A stretch of 34,597 nt of DNA from QYOJ01 sp964616825 (GCA_964616825.1 CAZTSX010000023.1:1-34597); one strand, 5' to 3'; shown: positions 16,050 through 24,212, counted from the stretch's first letter. Numbers and translations are program-made. Notes: generated from the sequence alone by a model not told the origin.

Positions 16050-17486
16050 ATGAGAAATATATTAGCAATTATATTGATCCTCCTGCTGGTTTCTTCATGT
16101 AAGAAACTTGAGGAGTTAAATGTTAACACCAAAGATCCAACGACCGTTCCCGGAGAATCATTATTTACAGGAGCCCAGTTGTCTCTTTCCAACATCATGG
16201 TTACTCCAAATGTGAACCGAAACAATTTCCGTTTGTTTGTTCAGCATTGGACTGAGTGTACCTATACTGATGAAGCTAACTATGAACTCGGTGACCGGGC
16301 AATTCCAGGTAACTGGTGGAATGCTCTCTACCGGGATGTTCTGATGAATTTGAAGGAATCTGCAGCAGTGATCCAGGAACAAGGACAGCTTGTAGGCGAC
16401 GCACCGCAAGTCTTGCCAAATAAACTTGCTATTATTGAGGTCCTGACTGTTTACTCCTATGCTGTACTTGTTGAAACGTTTGGGAATGTACCCTATACCG
16501 AAGCATTAGATCCGGATATCATTCTGCCTGCATACGATGATGGCCTTACCATATACAAGGATCTGCTTGTCAGACTTAATGCAGCAATTGGAAACATGGA
16601 TCAGGCACAAGCTAGTTTTGGCGCTGCCGATAATATGAATCATGGCGATGTAGCAAAGTGGGCTAAATTTGCCAATTCCCTGAAATTAAGGATGGGTATG
16701 CTTCTATCTGATGTCGACCCCGCACTGGCCCAATCAACGGTTGAAGGAGCTGTTGCGGCCGGCGTTATCATGTCTCAGGCAGATAACGCGTTGATGGCTT
16801 ATATGAGTTCTCAGCCCCATACGAATCCTGTTAATGAGAATCTGGTTCTCAGCGGCAGAAAGGATTTCGTAATTGCCAACACGCTGGTGGATTATATGAA
16901 CGAACTAGAGGATCCCAGAAGGCCGTTGTATATGACCCTGACCGGCGAACCTCCAGCGTATGTCGGAGGAATTTATGGTGTACAGAACGATTACACTGCA
17001 TTTTCGCATGTAGCCGATCCAATCACCGCGGCTACTTTCCCGTTTGATTATTTTGATTTAACCGAGGTTTATTTCTTATTGGCAGAAGGTGCCGAGAGAG
17101 GTTTCAATGTAGGCGGGACTGCTACAGAGTGGTATGAGAAAGCCATTACAGCTTCCATCGAGTTCTGGGGAGGTACTGCTGCAGAGGCTGCAGCTTACCT
17201 GGCAAATCCGAAAGTTGCCTATGCAACCGCAACCGGTACATGGAAAGAGAAAATCGGAATGCAAAAATGGATCGGGCTCTTTAATCGCGGATTTGAAGGT
17301 TGGACTGCATACCGGATGTTAGACTATCCTGTTCTTATTCCTCCTCCTGATGCCTTCAGTGTTCTACCGTTGAGATTAACCTATCCAGCTGCAGAACAAA
17401 CCTTAAATCCTGCAAACCGTTCTGCAGCTGCTGCTGCTATCGGTGGAGATCTCGTTAGCACAAAACTATTCTGGGATAAAAACTAA
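16050..17486 (+). CDS. SusD/RagB family outer-membrane lipoprotein (SusD-like_2 type)
   Basis: The 478-residue product starts with a lipoprotein signal, MRNILAIILILLLVSSC, with lipid-attached Cys17. The next residues KKLEELNVNTKDPTTVPGESLFTGAQ and the NWWNALYRDVLMNLKESAAV helix match the SusD-like_2 branch (nutrient-binding lipoprotein). LKLRMGMLLSDVD and a C-terminal WIGLFNRGFEGWTAYRMLDYP complete the pattern. It caps the SusC barrel on the cell surface and captures substrate. It is followed by a strong terminator. Confidence 0.92.
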   Translation: MRNILAIILILLLVSSCKKLEELNVNTKDPTTVPGESLFTGAQLSLSNIMVTPNVNRNNFRLFVQHWTECTYTDEANYELGDRAIPGNWWNALYRDVLMNLKESAAVIQEQGQLVGDAPQVLPNKLAIIEVLTVYSYAVLVETFGNVPYTEALDPDIILPAYDDGLTIYKDLLVRLNAAIGNMDQAQASFGAADNMNHGDVAKWAKFANSLKLRMGMLLSDVDPALAQSTVEGAVAAGVIMSQADNALMAYMSSQPHTNPVNENLVLSGRKDFVIANTLVDYMNELEDPRRPLYMTLTGEPPAYVGGIYGVQNDYTAFSHVADPITAATFPFDYFDLTEVYFLLAEGAERGFNVGGTATEWYEKAITASIEFWGGTAAEAAAYLANPKVAYATATGTWKEKIGMQKWIGLFNRGFEGWTAYRMLDYPVLIPPPDAFSVLPLRLTYPAAEQTLNPANRSAAAAAIGGDLVSTKLFWDKN

Positions 17487-17500
17487 CTTTATCCTTCATC

Positions 17501-17533
17501 AAAAAAAAAGGCTGCCGATGGCAGCCTTTTTTT
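17501..17533. terminator. Bidirectional intrinsic terminator between susD and the CerR-like gene
   Basis: Stem GGCTGCC (17510-17516), loop GAT, stem GGCAGCC (17520-17526), flanked by nine As on the left and seven Ts on the right. It can stop transcripts from both strands. The minus-strand gene's TAA (17532-17534) lies at the edge of the T-tract. Confidence 0.9.
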
Positions 17534-18566
17534 ATAGCCATTGATTGGCATGATACCAGCTAAGGGTTTCCCGGATCCCGGATTGAAGATCATACTCAGC
17601 AGTAAATCCAAAATCACGATACAAGGCTGAAGAGTCACATTGCCAGTTCATGCTGGTCATGATGGCCAGCTTTTCACGGTTCAGATATGGGATCCGGTAC
17701 GTATTTAGGGGAAGGTATTTAACAGCGGCAGCTAGCGCCCTGATCAGTTGGACAGGGATCACAAATGATCGTGTTTTTGTTTGCAAAGCACTTTTTACGA
17801 TCGCAGCAAACTCTTCTGATGTGTAGCTTTTCCCGTCGGAGGCCAACCATGCCTTGCGAATATGTGCAGAGGTCAGAGATTCAAAAATCAATCTTACCAG
17901 GTCTTTGATGTAGATAAAACTCAGTCGTTGCTCTTTGCTTCCGATATAGAGTTCCAATCCTCTTTTCAAACTCCTCATATACTGAAAGTAATCTCTCTCC
18001 CTGGGACCGTAAACACCTGTAGACCTGAATATCAGGTAAGGAAATCCGGATTGGGAACTGAGAAACAATTCTGCTTCACGTTTACTCTTTCCATAAGCGT
18101 CTATCGGATTTGGTTTATCATCAGGGGATATCGGATCCATTGTTTGCGAATCTCCAGGACCGCAAGCAGCCAGACTGCTCATAAAGATAAACTTTTCGGG
18201 AATCATGTTCAACTCCATCAGTGCTTCAACAAAATCTTCCGTAATGTGAACGTTGATCTGTTTGTAATCCTTTTCCCGGCCAGCTTTTGTAATCCCTGCA
18301 TTGTGGATAATGTAGTCGAATCGAAGTCCCTCTTCCAGGTATCTTGTCAAATCAGCTTTCAGCCGGCCGATGGATGAGAAATCCAGGGTGATGATGTTGA
18401 TTCGAGGATCCTGAAGGTATTCCAGTGAGCTCGATTTGCGGACGCCTGCATATACCTCGTATCCCCCGGCCAGGCCTTCTTCTACAAGATGACTGCCAAT
18501 AAATCCACTTGCTCCGGTTATCAGTATGCTATTCGCATTTCGCTGTTCGCTGTTCGCTGTTCGCAT
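17532..18566 (-). CDS. Extended SDR, probable ceramide/3-ketosphinganine reductase (CerR-like)
   Basis: The 344-residue NAD(P)-dependent enzyme has a Rossmann motif GASGFIG near residue 18 and FDYIIHNAGITKAGREKDY. The catalytic site is FMSSLAACGPG with YGKSK (Tyr-x-x-x-Lys). By fold it is an NAD-dependent epimerase/dehydratase. Its place directly after serine palmitoyltransferase and a GNAT-type acyltransferase candidate points to CerR, the SDR that reduces the 3-keto group in bacterial ceramide synthesis. That is inferred from context; a sugar epimerase is the alternative. The first 13 residues (MRTANSEQRNANS) are encoded by a 7-bp tandem array that spans the gap and start codon. The gene ends at a bidirectional terminator. 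Confidence 0.75.
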   Translation of the reverse strand: MRTANSEQRNANSILITGASGFIGSHLVEEGLAGGYEVYAGVRKSSSLEYLQDPRINIITLDFSSIGRLKADLTRYLEEGLRFDYIIHNAGITKAGREKDYKQINVHITEDFVEALMELNMIPEKFIFMSSLAACGPGDSQTMDPISPDDKPNPIDAYGKSKREAELFLSSQSGFPYLIFRSTGVYGPRERDYFQYMRSLKRGLELYIGSKEQRLSFIYIKDLVRLIFESLTSAHIRKAWLASDGKSYTSEEFAAIVKSALQTKTRSFVIPVQLIRALAAAVKYLPLNTYRIPYLNREKLAIMTSMNWQCDSSALYRDFGFTAEYDLQSGIRETLSWYHANQWL

Positions 18567-18580
18567 TTGGCTGTTCGCTA
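18532..18580. repeat. Tandem array, 7 x 7 bp TTCGCTG spanning a stop codon, a gap and a start codon
   Basis: Seven contiguous 7-mers on the plus strand: TTCGCAT, TTCGCTG three times, TTCGCAT, TTGGCTG, TTCGCTA. It starts within the CerR-like gene, contains its ATG (18564-18566), covers the whole 11-base gap and ends on the TAG (18578-18580) of the upstream gene. Confidence 0.88.
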
Positions 18581-19699
18581 ATCAAAATGTTTTAACCATA
18601 CCCTTCTCCGTACATTTTTCTTTCCCGGAAAACTCTTCCAGATAGAGAGAGCAGTTGTATTCTCTTCCAGCTGCGGACTCGAGATGGCCTTCTGGATACC
18701 GTTTTTGATATATGCCTGATGCATCTCGAAATAGAATAGAGCCGCAACCCCTTTCCCTTGATAATCAGGATGAACACCAAGCAGATACATATCGATGATC
18801 TTGTTTTTCTTCATGGCTTTCATCAAGTGATACCAGCCAAAGGGAAACAGCCTGCCGCTCGATTTCTGAAGCGCATATGTCAGATTCGGCAGAGAAATTC
18901 CAAATCCAACGACTTCATCCTCTTTGTCAACCACAAACGAAACAAATTCGGGCCTGATGAATCCAAAATATTGCTTTGTATAAGCCTCCATCTGCTCCTC
19001 CGTCAGGGCAACAAATCCATAGAGATCATGGAAGGCATGATTGAGCAAACGGAACATCTTTGGGGCATAAGGAAGCAGCTCTTTTGCCTTCTTTGCACGA
19101 AGCGCCTTCACATTGTATCTCTTTTCAACCAGAGGCATCATTCGTGTAAATTTCTCCGGTATAGGCACAATATCGAACTCATACTGGACCCAATCAGCCG
19201 CTTTGACAAATCCCATTTGCTCGATATGAGTCTTGTAATAGGGATAGTTGTAAATCGATGTCATGATAGCAAGCTGATCAAATCCATCGATCAGCATCCC
19301 TTCATTATCCATATCCGAAAAACCAAGCGGTCCATGAATTCCTGTCATCCCTTTGGACCTCCCCCACTCTGAAACAATGTTTATCAGTGCGTTGGAAACC
19401 TCCGGATCATCAATGAAATCAATCCATCCAAAACGAACCAGTTTCCTGTTCCATCGCTCGTTGGCTTTGTGGTTGATCAAGCCAGCGATACGTCCGACAG
19501 GTTTCCTGCCCCGGTATGCGATCCAGTATTCAGCTTCGCAATGAGTAAAAGCAGGATTTTTATCCCGTCTCAGGGTTTTCCGCTCATCCATCCTCAACGG
19601 CGGACACCAGTAAGGGTTGTTTGTATATAACCGGAACTGAAAATCGATAAAGGCACCGATCTCCCTGTTGGTTGTGACCTTTTTTAGTTTTACTTCCAT
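18578..19699 (-). CDS. GNAT-superfamily acyltransferase, candidate bacterial ceramide synthase
   Basis: From the ATG at 19699 the protein has 373 residues; a TTG at 19705 is less likely. A first domain (about 1-180) contains FQFRLYTNNPYWCPPLRMDE and GRIAGLINHKANE. The second has a GNAT acyl-CoA binding stretch LLGVHPDYQGKGVAALFYFEM near 305-325. This two-part GNAT layout and length recall the bCerS family that N-acylates the sphingoid product of serine palmitoyltransferase. It lies 18 bases after the palmitoyltransferase gene and 11 before the CerR-like gene. Without that context it would be annotated only as a GNAT N-acetyltransferase, so the substrate is inferred. Confidence 0.72.
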   Translation of the reverse strand: MEVKLKKVTTNREIGAFIDFQFRLYTNNPYWCPPLRMDERKTLRRDKNPAFTHCEAEYWIAYRGRKPVGRIAGLINHKANERWNRKLVRFGWIDFIDDPEVSNALINIVSEWGRSKGMTGIHGPLGFSDMDNEGMLIDGFDQLAIMTSIYNYPYYKTHIEQMGFVKAADWVQYEFDIVPIPEKFTRMMPLVEKRYNVKALRAKKAKELLPYAPKMFRLLNHAFHDLYGFVALTEEQMEAYTKQYFGFIRPEFVSFVVDKEDEVVGFGISLPNLTYALQKSSGRLFPFGWYHLMKAMKKNKIIDMYLLGVHPDYQGKGVAALFYFEMHQAYIKNGIQKAISSPQLEENTTALSIWKSFPGKKNVRRRVWLKHFD

Positions 19700-19717
19700 A
19701 AACAATCTGATGAATAA

Positions 19718-20905
19718 CTACCGGATGATGTCGATTTTTTTCGCAAGCTTCTCAAACAGGCCAAGAGCAACATCGATCTGCTCCTTTGAATGTGTTGCCA
19801 TCAATGAAAAGCGGATAAGGGTATCATCTTTAGCAACAGCCGGAGGAATAACCGGGTTGACAAATACTCCCTCATCCAGTAGCATGCGGGTTAGCTGCAG
19901 GGTTTTCATATAATCTCTGATATAGACCGGGATGATTGGAGTGACTGTATTGCCTATATCGAAACCAAGGTTGCTGAATCCGTCAATGGCATACCGGGTT
20001 ACCTCCCAGAGTTTGTCCAGTCGCTCCGGCTCCTGCTTCATGATCTTAAGCGTGGCCAGAACAGCAGCAGCAGATGCAGGTGTAATACTGGCTGAGAAGA
20101 TCAGTGTACGTGAATGATGTTTGATGAAATTGATTGTATCCTTGTCACTGGCAACAAATCCTCCAAGTGAAGCCAGCGATTTTGAGAAGGTTCCCATGAT
20201 GATGTCAACCTGATCGGTGAGGCCAAAATGCGAGGCAGTTCCGGCGCCATGTTTCCCAAGAATTCCAATCGAGTGCGCATCGTCAACCATTACGGTTGCA
20301 TGGTATTTTTTTGCCAGTTTCACAATCCCGGGGAGATCTGCAATGTCACCATCCATACTGAAAACACCATCTACAACGATCAATTTGATCATGCCGGGGC
20401 GGCACCTTTTCAGCATCTTTTCGAGTGAATCCATATTGTTGTGGCGAAACTTCAACACGTTGGCAAAAGAGAGACGTGCCGCCTCAATAATAGAGGCATG
20501 ATTTAATTCATCGATCAGAATATACTCATTCCTGGATGTCACAGTCGGAATGACCCCTATATTAACCTGGAAACCGGTACTGTACACCAGAGATGCTTCC
20601 TTTCCGACATAATCGGCAAGCTCTTCTTCAAGTTCGATATGAATATCCAGCGTTCCGTTCAGAAACCGTGATCCGGCACAACCCGTTCCGTATTTTTGTG
20701 TGGCTTTTATCGCAGCCTCTTTGACCAGCGGATGGGTTGTCAATCCCAGGTAACTGTTGGAACCAAACATCAGGACGGATTTGCCATTCATCGTCACCGT
20801 TGTCTCCTGATCAGAATCGATGACACGGAAAAAGGGGTAAAGCCCCAACTTCATAACCTTCTGCGGTTCCTTATATTGGGATGTCTTTTGACGTAATAAT
20901 TTCAT
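19718..20905 (-). CDS. spt: Serine palmitoyltransferase (alpha-oxoamine synthase family)
   Basis: This PLP enzyme condenses an acyl thioester with serine to 3-ketosphinganine, the first step of sphingolipid synthesis. The ATG at 20905 is chosen (395 residues, starting MKLLRQKTSQYKEPQKVMKLG as in other Bacteroidota Spt proteins) over an upstream in-frame codon at 21004 inside iorB. Visible sites are MFGSNSYLGL, His136 (ELNHASI) stacking on PLP, Asp208/His211 (VDDAHSIG), and the PLP lysine Lys242 (GTFSKSLASLGG). The short-chain relatives KBL and BioF share the fold, but the N-terminus and neighbours favour Spt. It begins 52 bases after iorB; I found no clear promoter there. Confidence 0.87.
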   Translation of the reverse strand: MKLLRQKTSQYKEPQKVMKLGLYPFFRVIDSDQETTVTMNGKSVLMFGSNSYLGLTTHPLVKEAAIKATQKYGTGCAGSRFLNGTLDIHIELEEELADYVGKEASLVYSTGFQVNIGVIPTVTSRNEYILIDELNHASIIEAARLSFANVLKFRHNNMDSLEKMLKRCRPGMIKLIVVDGVFSMDGDIADLPGIVKLAKKYHATVMVDDAHSIGILGKHGAGTASHFGLTDQVDIIMGTFSKSLASLGGFVASDKDTINFIKHHSRTLIFSASITPASAAAVLATLKIMKQEPERLDKLWEVTRYAIDGFSNLGFDIGNTVTPIIPVYIRDYMKTLQLTRMLLDEGVFVNPVIPPAVAKDDTLIRFSLMATHSKEQIDVALGLFEKLAKKIDIIR

Positions 20906-20957
20906 GGTTGTAGATTTAAATCTGTTGTGTTTGTAATCCAAGTAGAGAGAGAGATGA

Positions 20958-21542
20958 CTAGCCCTGGTTCTGATCAACGAACTCTTTCCCGGCACGGAGA
21001 GCACGAAGGTTCAGGTTGACGATATCTTCGCCTTTGCCATTGAAAATGTAGTTAACTGCTGCTTCCAGTTTGCCAAATTCCATCCCCAGGAACAGAGAGG
21101 CAGCTCCGAGGACAACAATATTAGATGCTTTAGTTGATCCGGCATCTTTCGCCATCACATCTGCATCCAGAATAATATGATGAGGGATCCCCCTGATGGC
21201 ATCCAGCACTACTTCTATTTCAGGGTAATTTGGAATATTCTCCAGGGGTTTACTGGCGGAAATCAACCACCCTTCGCTGGATAAATATGGTAAGTAACGT
21301 AATGATTCCAATGGTTCGACAGCAATAATCAGGTCTGCCTTTCCAAACGGGATCAGGTCGGATGCGATCTCTTCATGTGAAATACGAAGATTCGACATCA
21401 CGTCACCACCCCGTTGGCTCATTCCATGAACTTCAGACTGTTTCAGATACATTCCCTCCTCCAGGGCAGCATATCCGATCACAGCTGCGATTGACAGGAT
21501 CCCCTGTCCGCCTACGCCGGCTAAAATAATGTCTTTCTTCAT
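20958..21542 (-). CDS. iorB: Indolepyruvate oxidoreductase, beta subunit
   Basis: The 194-residue protein starts KDIILAGVGGQGILSIAAVIG, the hallmark of the gamma/beta-type domain of 2-oxoacid:ferredoxin oxidoreductases. EVHGMSQRGGDVMSNLRIS follows, as in IorB. Together with IorA it oxidatively decarboxylates aryl- or other 2-oxoacids to acyl-CoA, passing electrons to ferredoxin. Its ATG is 3 bases after the iorA stop, so they are co-translated. Confidence 0.9.
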   Translation of the reverse strand: MKKDIILAGVGGQGILSIAAVIGYAALEEGMYLKQSEVHGMSQRGGDVMSNLRISHEEIASDLIPFGKADLIIAVEPLESLRYLPYLSSEGWLISASKPLENIPNYPEIEVVLDAIRGIPHHIILDADVMAKDAGSTKASNIVVLGAASLFLGMEFGKLEAAVNYIFNGKGEDIVNLNLRALRAGKEFVDQNQG

Positions 21543-21545
21543 CGG

Positions 21546-23156
21546 TTATGCTTTTTTCTTCTTAAATTTCTCTCTCATCCGTTTGTCAATAGTGACAATG
21601 CACTCTCTTCGCGGGATGATGACAGAAACTCCATCATAGGCAAGTTCCTCTTTGATGATCCTGACATTTTCTTCATGGTATTTCCTCAAGGGACGCAGCA
21701 CCCTGATGTGCTCCTCTTCCACACCCAACCCTTTGCAGATGTCTTCCAACCGGCCAGCGGCGTGAGATTCCTGGCCACCGGTCATGGCAGTGGTTGCATT
21801 GTCAAGAATGAGCACAGTGATCGGAGATTTTTCATGGACGGCATCCAGCAGGCCGGTCATGCCGGAATGGGTAAACGTGGAATCTCCGATCACAGCAGCG
21901 GAGGGGATCATTCCGGCATCTGCAGCGCCTTTGGCCATGGTGATCGAAGCGCCCATATCTACACAGGAGTTGATCGCTTCATAGGGTTTCAACGCACCCA
22001 GCGTATAGCATCCGATATCTGAGAATACTCGACCTTTAGGCAGGATATCGAGCGTTTCCTGCAACGCATTGTAAGAGTCGATATGTGGACATCCTGCACA
22101 GAGCGACGGGGGGCGGCCAACCATCAGGTCTGGAACAGGCAATCCGCAGGTATCTTCTAAACCCAGTGCAACCGCCACGATATTCGGATTCAGTTCCCCT
22201 TCACGAGGAATGGTTCCGTCCAGGCGTCCTTTCACCTTCAATCCACGACCCAGGTATCCTTTAATCAGCTCTTCGATCAACGGGTACCCATCTTCGATCA
22301 CCAGGATCTCATCGCACTCATCAGCTATCTTCTCAATTAACTTCCGTGGCAGGGGGTACTGGCCGATCTTCAGCACCGGATATGGAATCTCCCCTTCCTG
22401 ATAATTCTCCCTAAGATAATTCTGCGCCAGTCCGCAAACAATCAAACCCAATGATTTATCCGGTCCATCAAAACAGGCATTGAACGGTGAGTTCTCAGAC
22501 TCCTTGACAAAGTGTGGTTGGTTGCTCAGCAACTTCTTATATCTCTTTCTCGCTATACTCGGCAGTAATACAAACTGTTGTAAGTCGGAGGGCAGATGCA
22601 TCTCATTCTGGTTCCTGACCTCTCTCCTGACAACACCCGCCCGTGAGTGTGCCATCCGGGTAGTGATCCTCATCAAAACCGGGACCAGGTATTTCTCAGA
22701 AAGATCAAAGCCGTGGTGAACCATATCATAGGCTTCCTGTTGATTGGAAGGTTCGAGTATCGGAATCAAGGCAAACTTTCCAAAGAAGCGGGAATCCTGC
22801 TCATTCTGTGATGAATGCATGGAGGGATCATCTGCTGCCACAACGATCAATCCACCGTTTGCCCCTGTGATGGCAGAGTTAATAAAAGGATCTGCTGCCA
22901 CGTTCAATCCTACATGTTTCATGCAAACCATTGCTCTTTTTCCGGCGTAAGACATCCCCAGTGCAGTTTCCATGGCTGTCTTTTCATTACTCGACCATTG
23001 GGAGTGAATATTATTCTGCCTGGCAAATTTGGATTGTTGAACAAACTCGGTGATTTCAGTAGATGGAGTACCCGGGTAGGCATAGATTCCTGAGAGACCT
23101 GCATCCAGCGCACCCTGTGCAATGGCTTCGTCTCCCAACAGCAATAATTTCTGCAT
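21546..23156 (-). CDS. iorA: Indolepyruvate oxidoreductase, alpha subunit, lacking the C-terminal ferredoxin domain
   Basis: The 536-residue protein shows the pyrimidine-binding domain (AYPGTPSTEITEF, EKTAMETALGMSYAGKRAMVCMKHVGLN), the CoA/linker domain, and the TPP-binding domain (LCAGCPHIDSYNAL, then IGDSTFTHSGMTGLLDA and DNATTAMTGGQE). It should decarboxylate 2-oxoacids from aromatic amino acids. Archaeal IorA continues for about 100 residues with two CxxCxxCxxxCP clusters; this one stops after VSVIIPRRECIVTIDKRMREKFKKKKA, so the Fe-S domain is missing. The ending is a natural lysine-rich tail rather than an obvious frameshift. It heads the probable five-gene minus-strand unit and has a well-formed promoter. 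Confidence 0.88.
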   Translation of the reverse strand: MQKLLLLGDEAIAQGALDAGLSGIYAYPGTPSTEITEFVQQSKFARQNNIHSQWSSNEKTAMETALGMSYAGKRAMVCMKHVGLNVAADPFINSAITGANGGLIVVAADDPSMHSSQNEQDSRFFGKFALIPILEPSNQQEAYDMVHHGFDLSEKYLVPVLMRITTRMAHSRAGVVRREVRNQNEMHLPSDLQQFVLLPSIARKRYKKLLSNQPHFVKESENSPFNACFDGPDKSLGLIVCGLAQNYLRENYQEGEIPYPVLKIGQYPLPRKLIEKIADECDEILVIEDGYPLIEELIKGYLGRGLKVKGRLDGTIPREGELNPNIVAVALGLEDTCGLPVPDLMVGRPPSLCAGCPHIDSYNALQETLDILPKGRVFSDIGCYTLGALKPYEAINSCVDMGASITMAKGAADAGMIPSAAVIGDSTFTHSGMTGLLDAVHEKSPITVLILDNATTAMTGGQESHAAGRLEDICKGLGVEEEHIRVLRPLRKYHEENVRIIKEELAYDGVSVIIPRRECIVTIDKRMREKFKKKKA

Positions 23157-23181
23157 AGAACGAGGTCTTGATAATGCGCCG

Positions 23182-23212
23182 CAAACCTACGTAGATTTTG
23201 GAAAATACGCAA
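23182..23212 (-). promoter_or_regulatory. iorA promoter: TTG - 20 bp - TAGGTTTG (minus strand)
   Basis: On the minus strand TTG (23212-23210), a 20-base spacer and TAGGTTTG (23189-23182) match the Bacteroidota promoter pattern, 25 bases before the iorA ATG. It could serve the whole iorA to CerR-like unit. Confidence 0.6.
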
Positions 23213-23220
23213 CTGTTGCG
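23208..23220. promoter_or_regulatory. Perfect palindrome CGCAAC-T-GTTGCG shared by two divergent promoters
   Basis: Two 6-bp arms around one central T. The left arm contains the -33 TTG of the minus-strand iorA promoter and the right arm that of the plus-strand cbpA promoter, so one symmetric site covers both. It may be an operator or simply back-to-back -33 elements. Confidence 0.5.
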
Positions 23221-23248
23221 GTACTTTTTCAACCTTTTTGTATCTTTG
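23216..23248 (+). promoter_or_regulatory. cbpA promoter: TTG - 22 bp - TATCTTTG
   Basis: TTG (23216-23218), a 22-base spacer and a perfect TATCTTTG (23241-23248), 28 bases before the J-protein ATG. The spacer is one or two bases longer than typical. Confidence 0.6.
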
Positions 23249-23276
23249 AAAGCGACTGAATATTTGACAATCCAGC

Positions 23277-24212
23277 ATGGAATACAAAGACTACTATAAA
23301 GTACTCGGGGTCTCCAAAAATGCCACCCAGGATGAGATCAAAAAAAGCTACCGGAAACTTGCGGTAAAGTATCATCCTGACAAAAACCAGGGTGATAAAG
23401 CATCGGAAGAACGATTTAAAGAGATCGGTGAAGCCTATGAGGTATTGAAAGATCCTGAAACCCGGAAGAAGTATGATAAGCTGGGAGCAAACTGGAAACA
23501 ATATGAACATGCGGGGGCTGAAGGAGGATTCGACTACAATCAATGGGCTCAGCAACAGGGAGGCGAAAGAAGGAGTTACAAGCAATATTCGGGAGCTGAC
23601 TTTGAGGGCGCCGACTTTTCCGACTTCTTTAATGCCTTCTTTGGCGGTGGATTCGGTGGAGGCGCTCGCTATGCTGATATGCGCGACATTCCCCGGAAGG
23701 GACAGGATTACCAGGCCGACCTAACCATTTCACTGGCTGATGCATATCGTGGAAGTGAAGCGATGTTATCTATTGGTGATGACAAGATTAAAGTCACCAT
23801 TCCGGCCGGTGTTCGTAACGGACAGGTATTGCGTGTAAAAGGGAAAGGTGGCCAGGGGTCAGGTGGCCAGCAAAGCGGTCATCTCTATATGAAAATCGCG
23901 ATCAGGAAGGATCCGATATTCACACGTAAAAAAAACGACCTCCATTGCGATGTCAACGTGCCTCTTTATACGGCTGTTCTTGGTGGAAAGAGAGCGATTA
24001 ACTCGATGAAAGGGACCATGAATATCACCATCCCGAAAGAGAGTCAGAACGGGAGGGTCCTGCGACTGAAAAAGCTGGGAATGCCGGTGTTCGGTAAAAA
24101 AGATGAATACGGGGACCTCTATATCCATATCATCGTCGAGATCCCGCAGAAACTGTCGGATGAAGAGCGATCCCTCTTCAAAAAATTAGCAACCTTACGT
24201 AATGTATCATGA
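23277..24212 (+). CDS. cbpA: CbpA-type J-domain co-chaperone (DnaJ without zinc finger)
   Basis: The 311-residue protein has a J-domain at 1-70 with the catalytic His33-Pro34-Asp35. A Gly/Phe-rich segment around 115-135 (FFGGGFGGGARYAD) and two C-terminal beta domains (ADLTISLADAYRGSEAMLSI; ITIPKESQNGRVLRLKKLGMPVFG) follow. No CxxCxGxG repeats are present, so it is a class B J-protein like CbpA, which stimulates DnaK and binds clients or DNA. Its stop overlaps the next gene as ATGA. In many bacteria cbpA is followed by the inhibitor cbpM; here an unrelated-looking small protein takes that place. Confidence 0.9.
   Translation: MEYKDYYKVLGVSKNATQDEIKKSYRKLAVKYHPDKNQGDKASEERFKEIGEAYEVLKDPETRKKYDKLGANWKQYEHAGAEGGFDYNQWAQQQGGERRSYKQYSGADFEGADFSDFFNAFFGGGFGGGARYADMRDIPRKGQDYQADLTISLADAYRGSEAMLSIGDDKIKVTIPAGVRNGQVLRVKGKGGQGSGGQQSGHLYMKIAIRKDPIFTRKKNDLHCDVNVPLYTAVLGGKRAINSMKGTMNITIPKESQNGRVLRLKKLGMPVFGKKDEYGDLYIHIIVEIPQKLSDEERSLFKKLATLRNVS

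Noticed and set aside
17862..18377. 171-codon plus-strand open frame
   Set aside because: It is antisense to the well-supported CerR-like SDR gene and has no recognisable motifs.
18758..19372. 204-codon plus-strand open frame
   Set aside because: It is antisense to the GNAT-type gene; its composition is that of a mirror of the real coding strand, with no domain.
20906..21004. 33-residue N-terminal extension of serine palmitoyltransferase
   Set aside because: It would overlap the end of iorB and has no similarity to Spt N-termini; MKLLRQK at 20905 is the family-like start.
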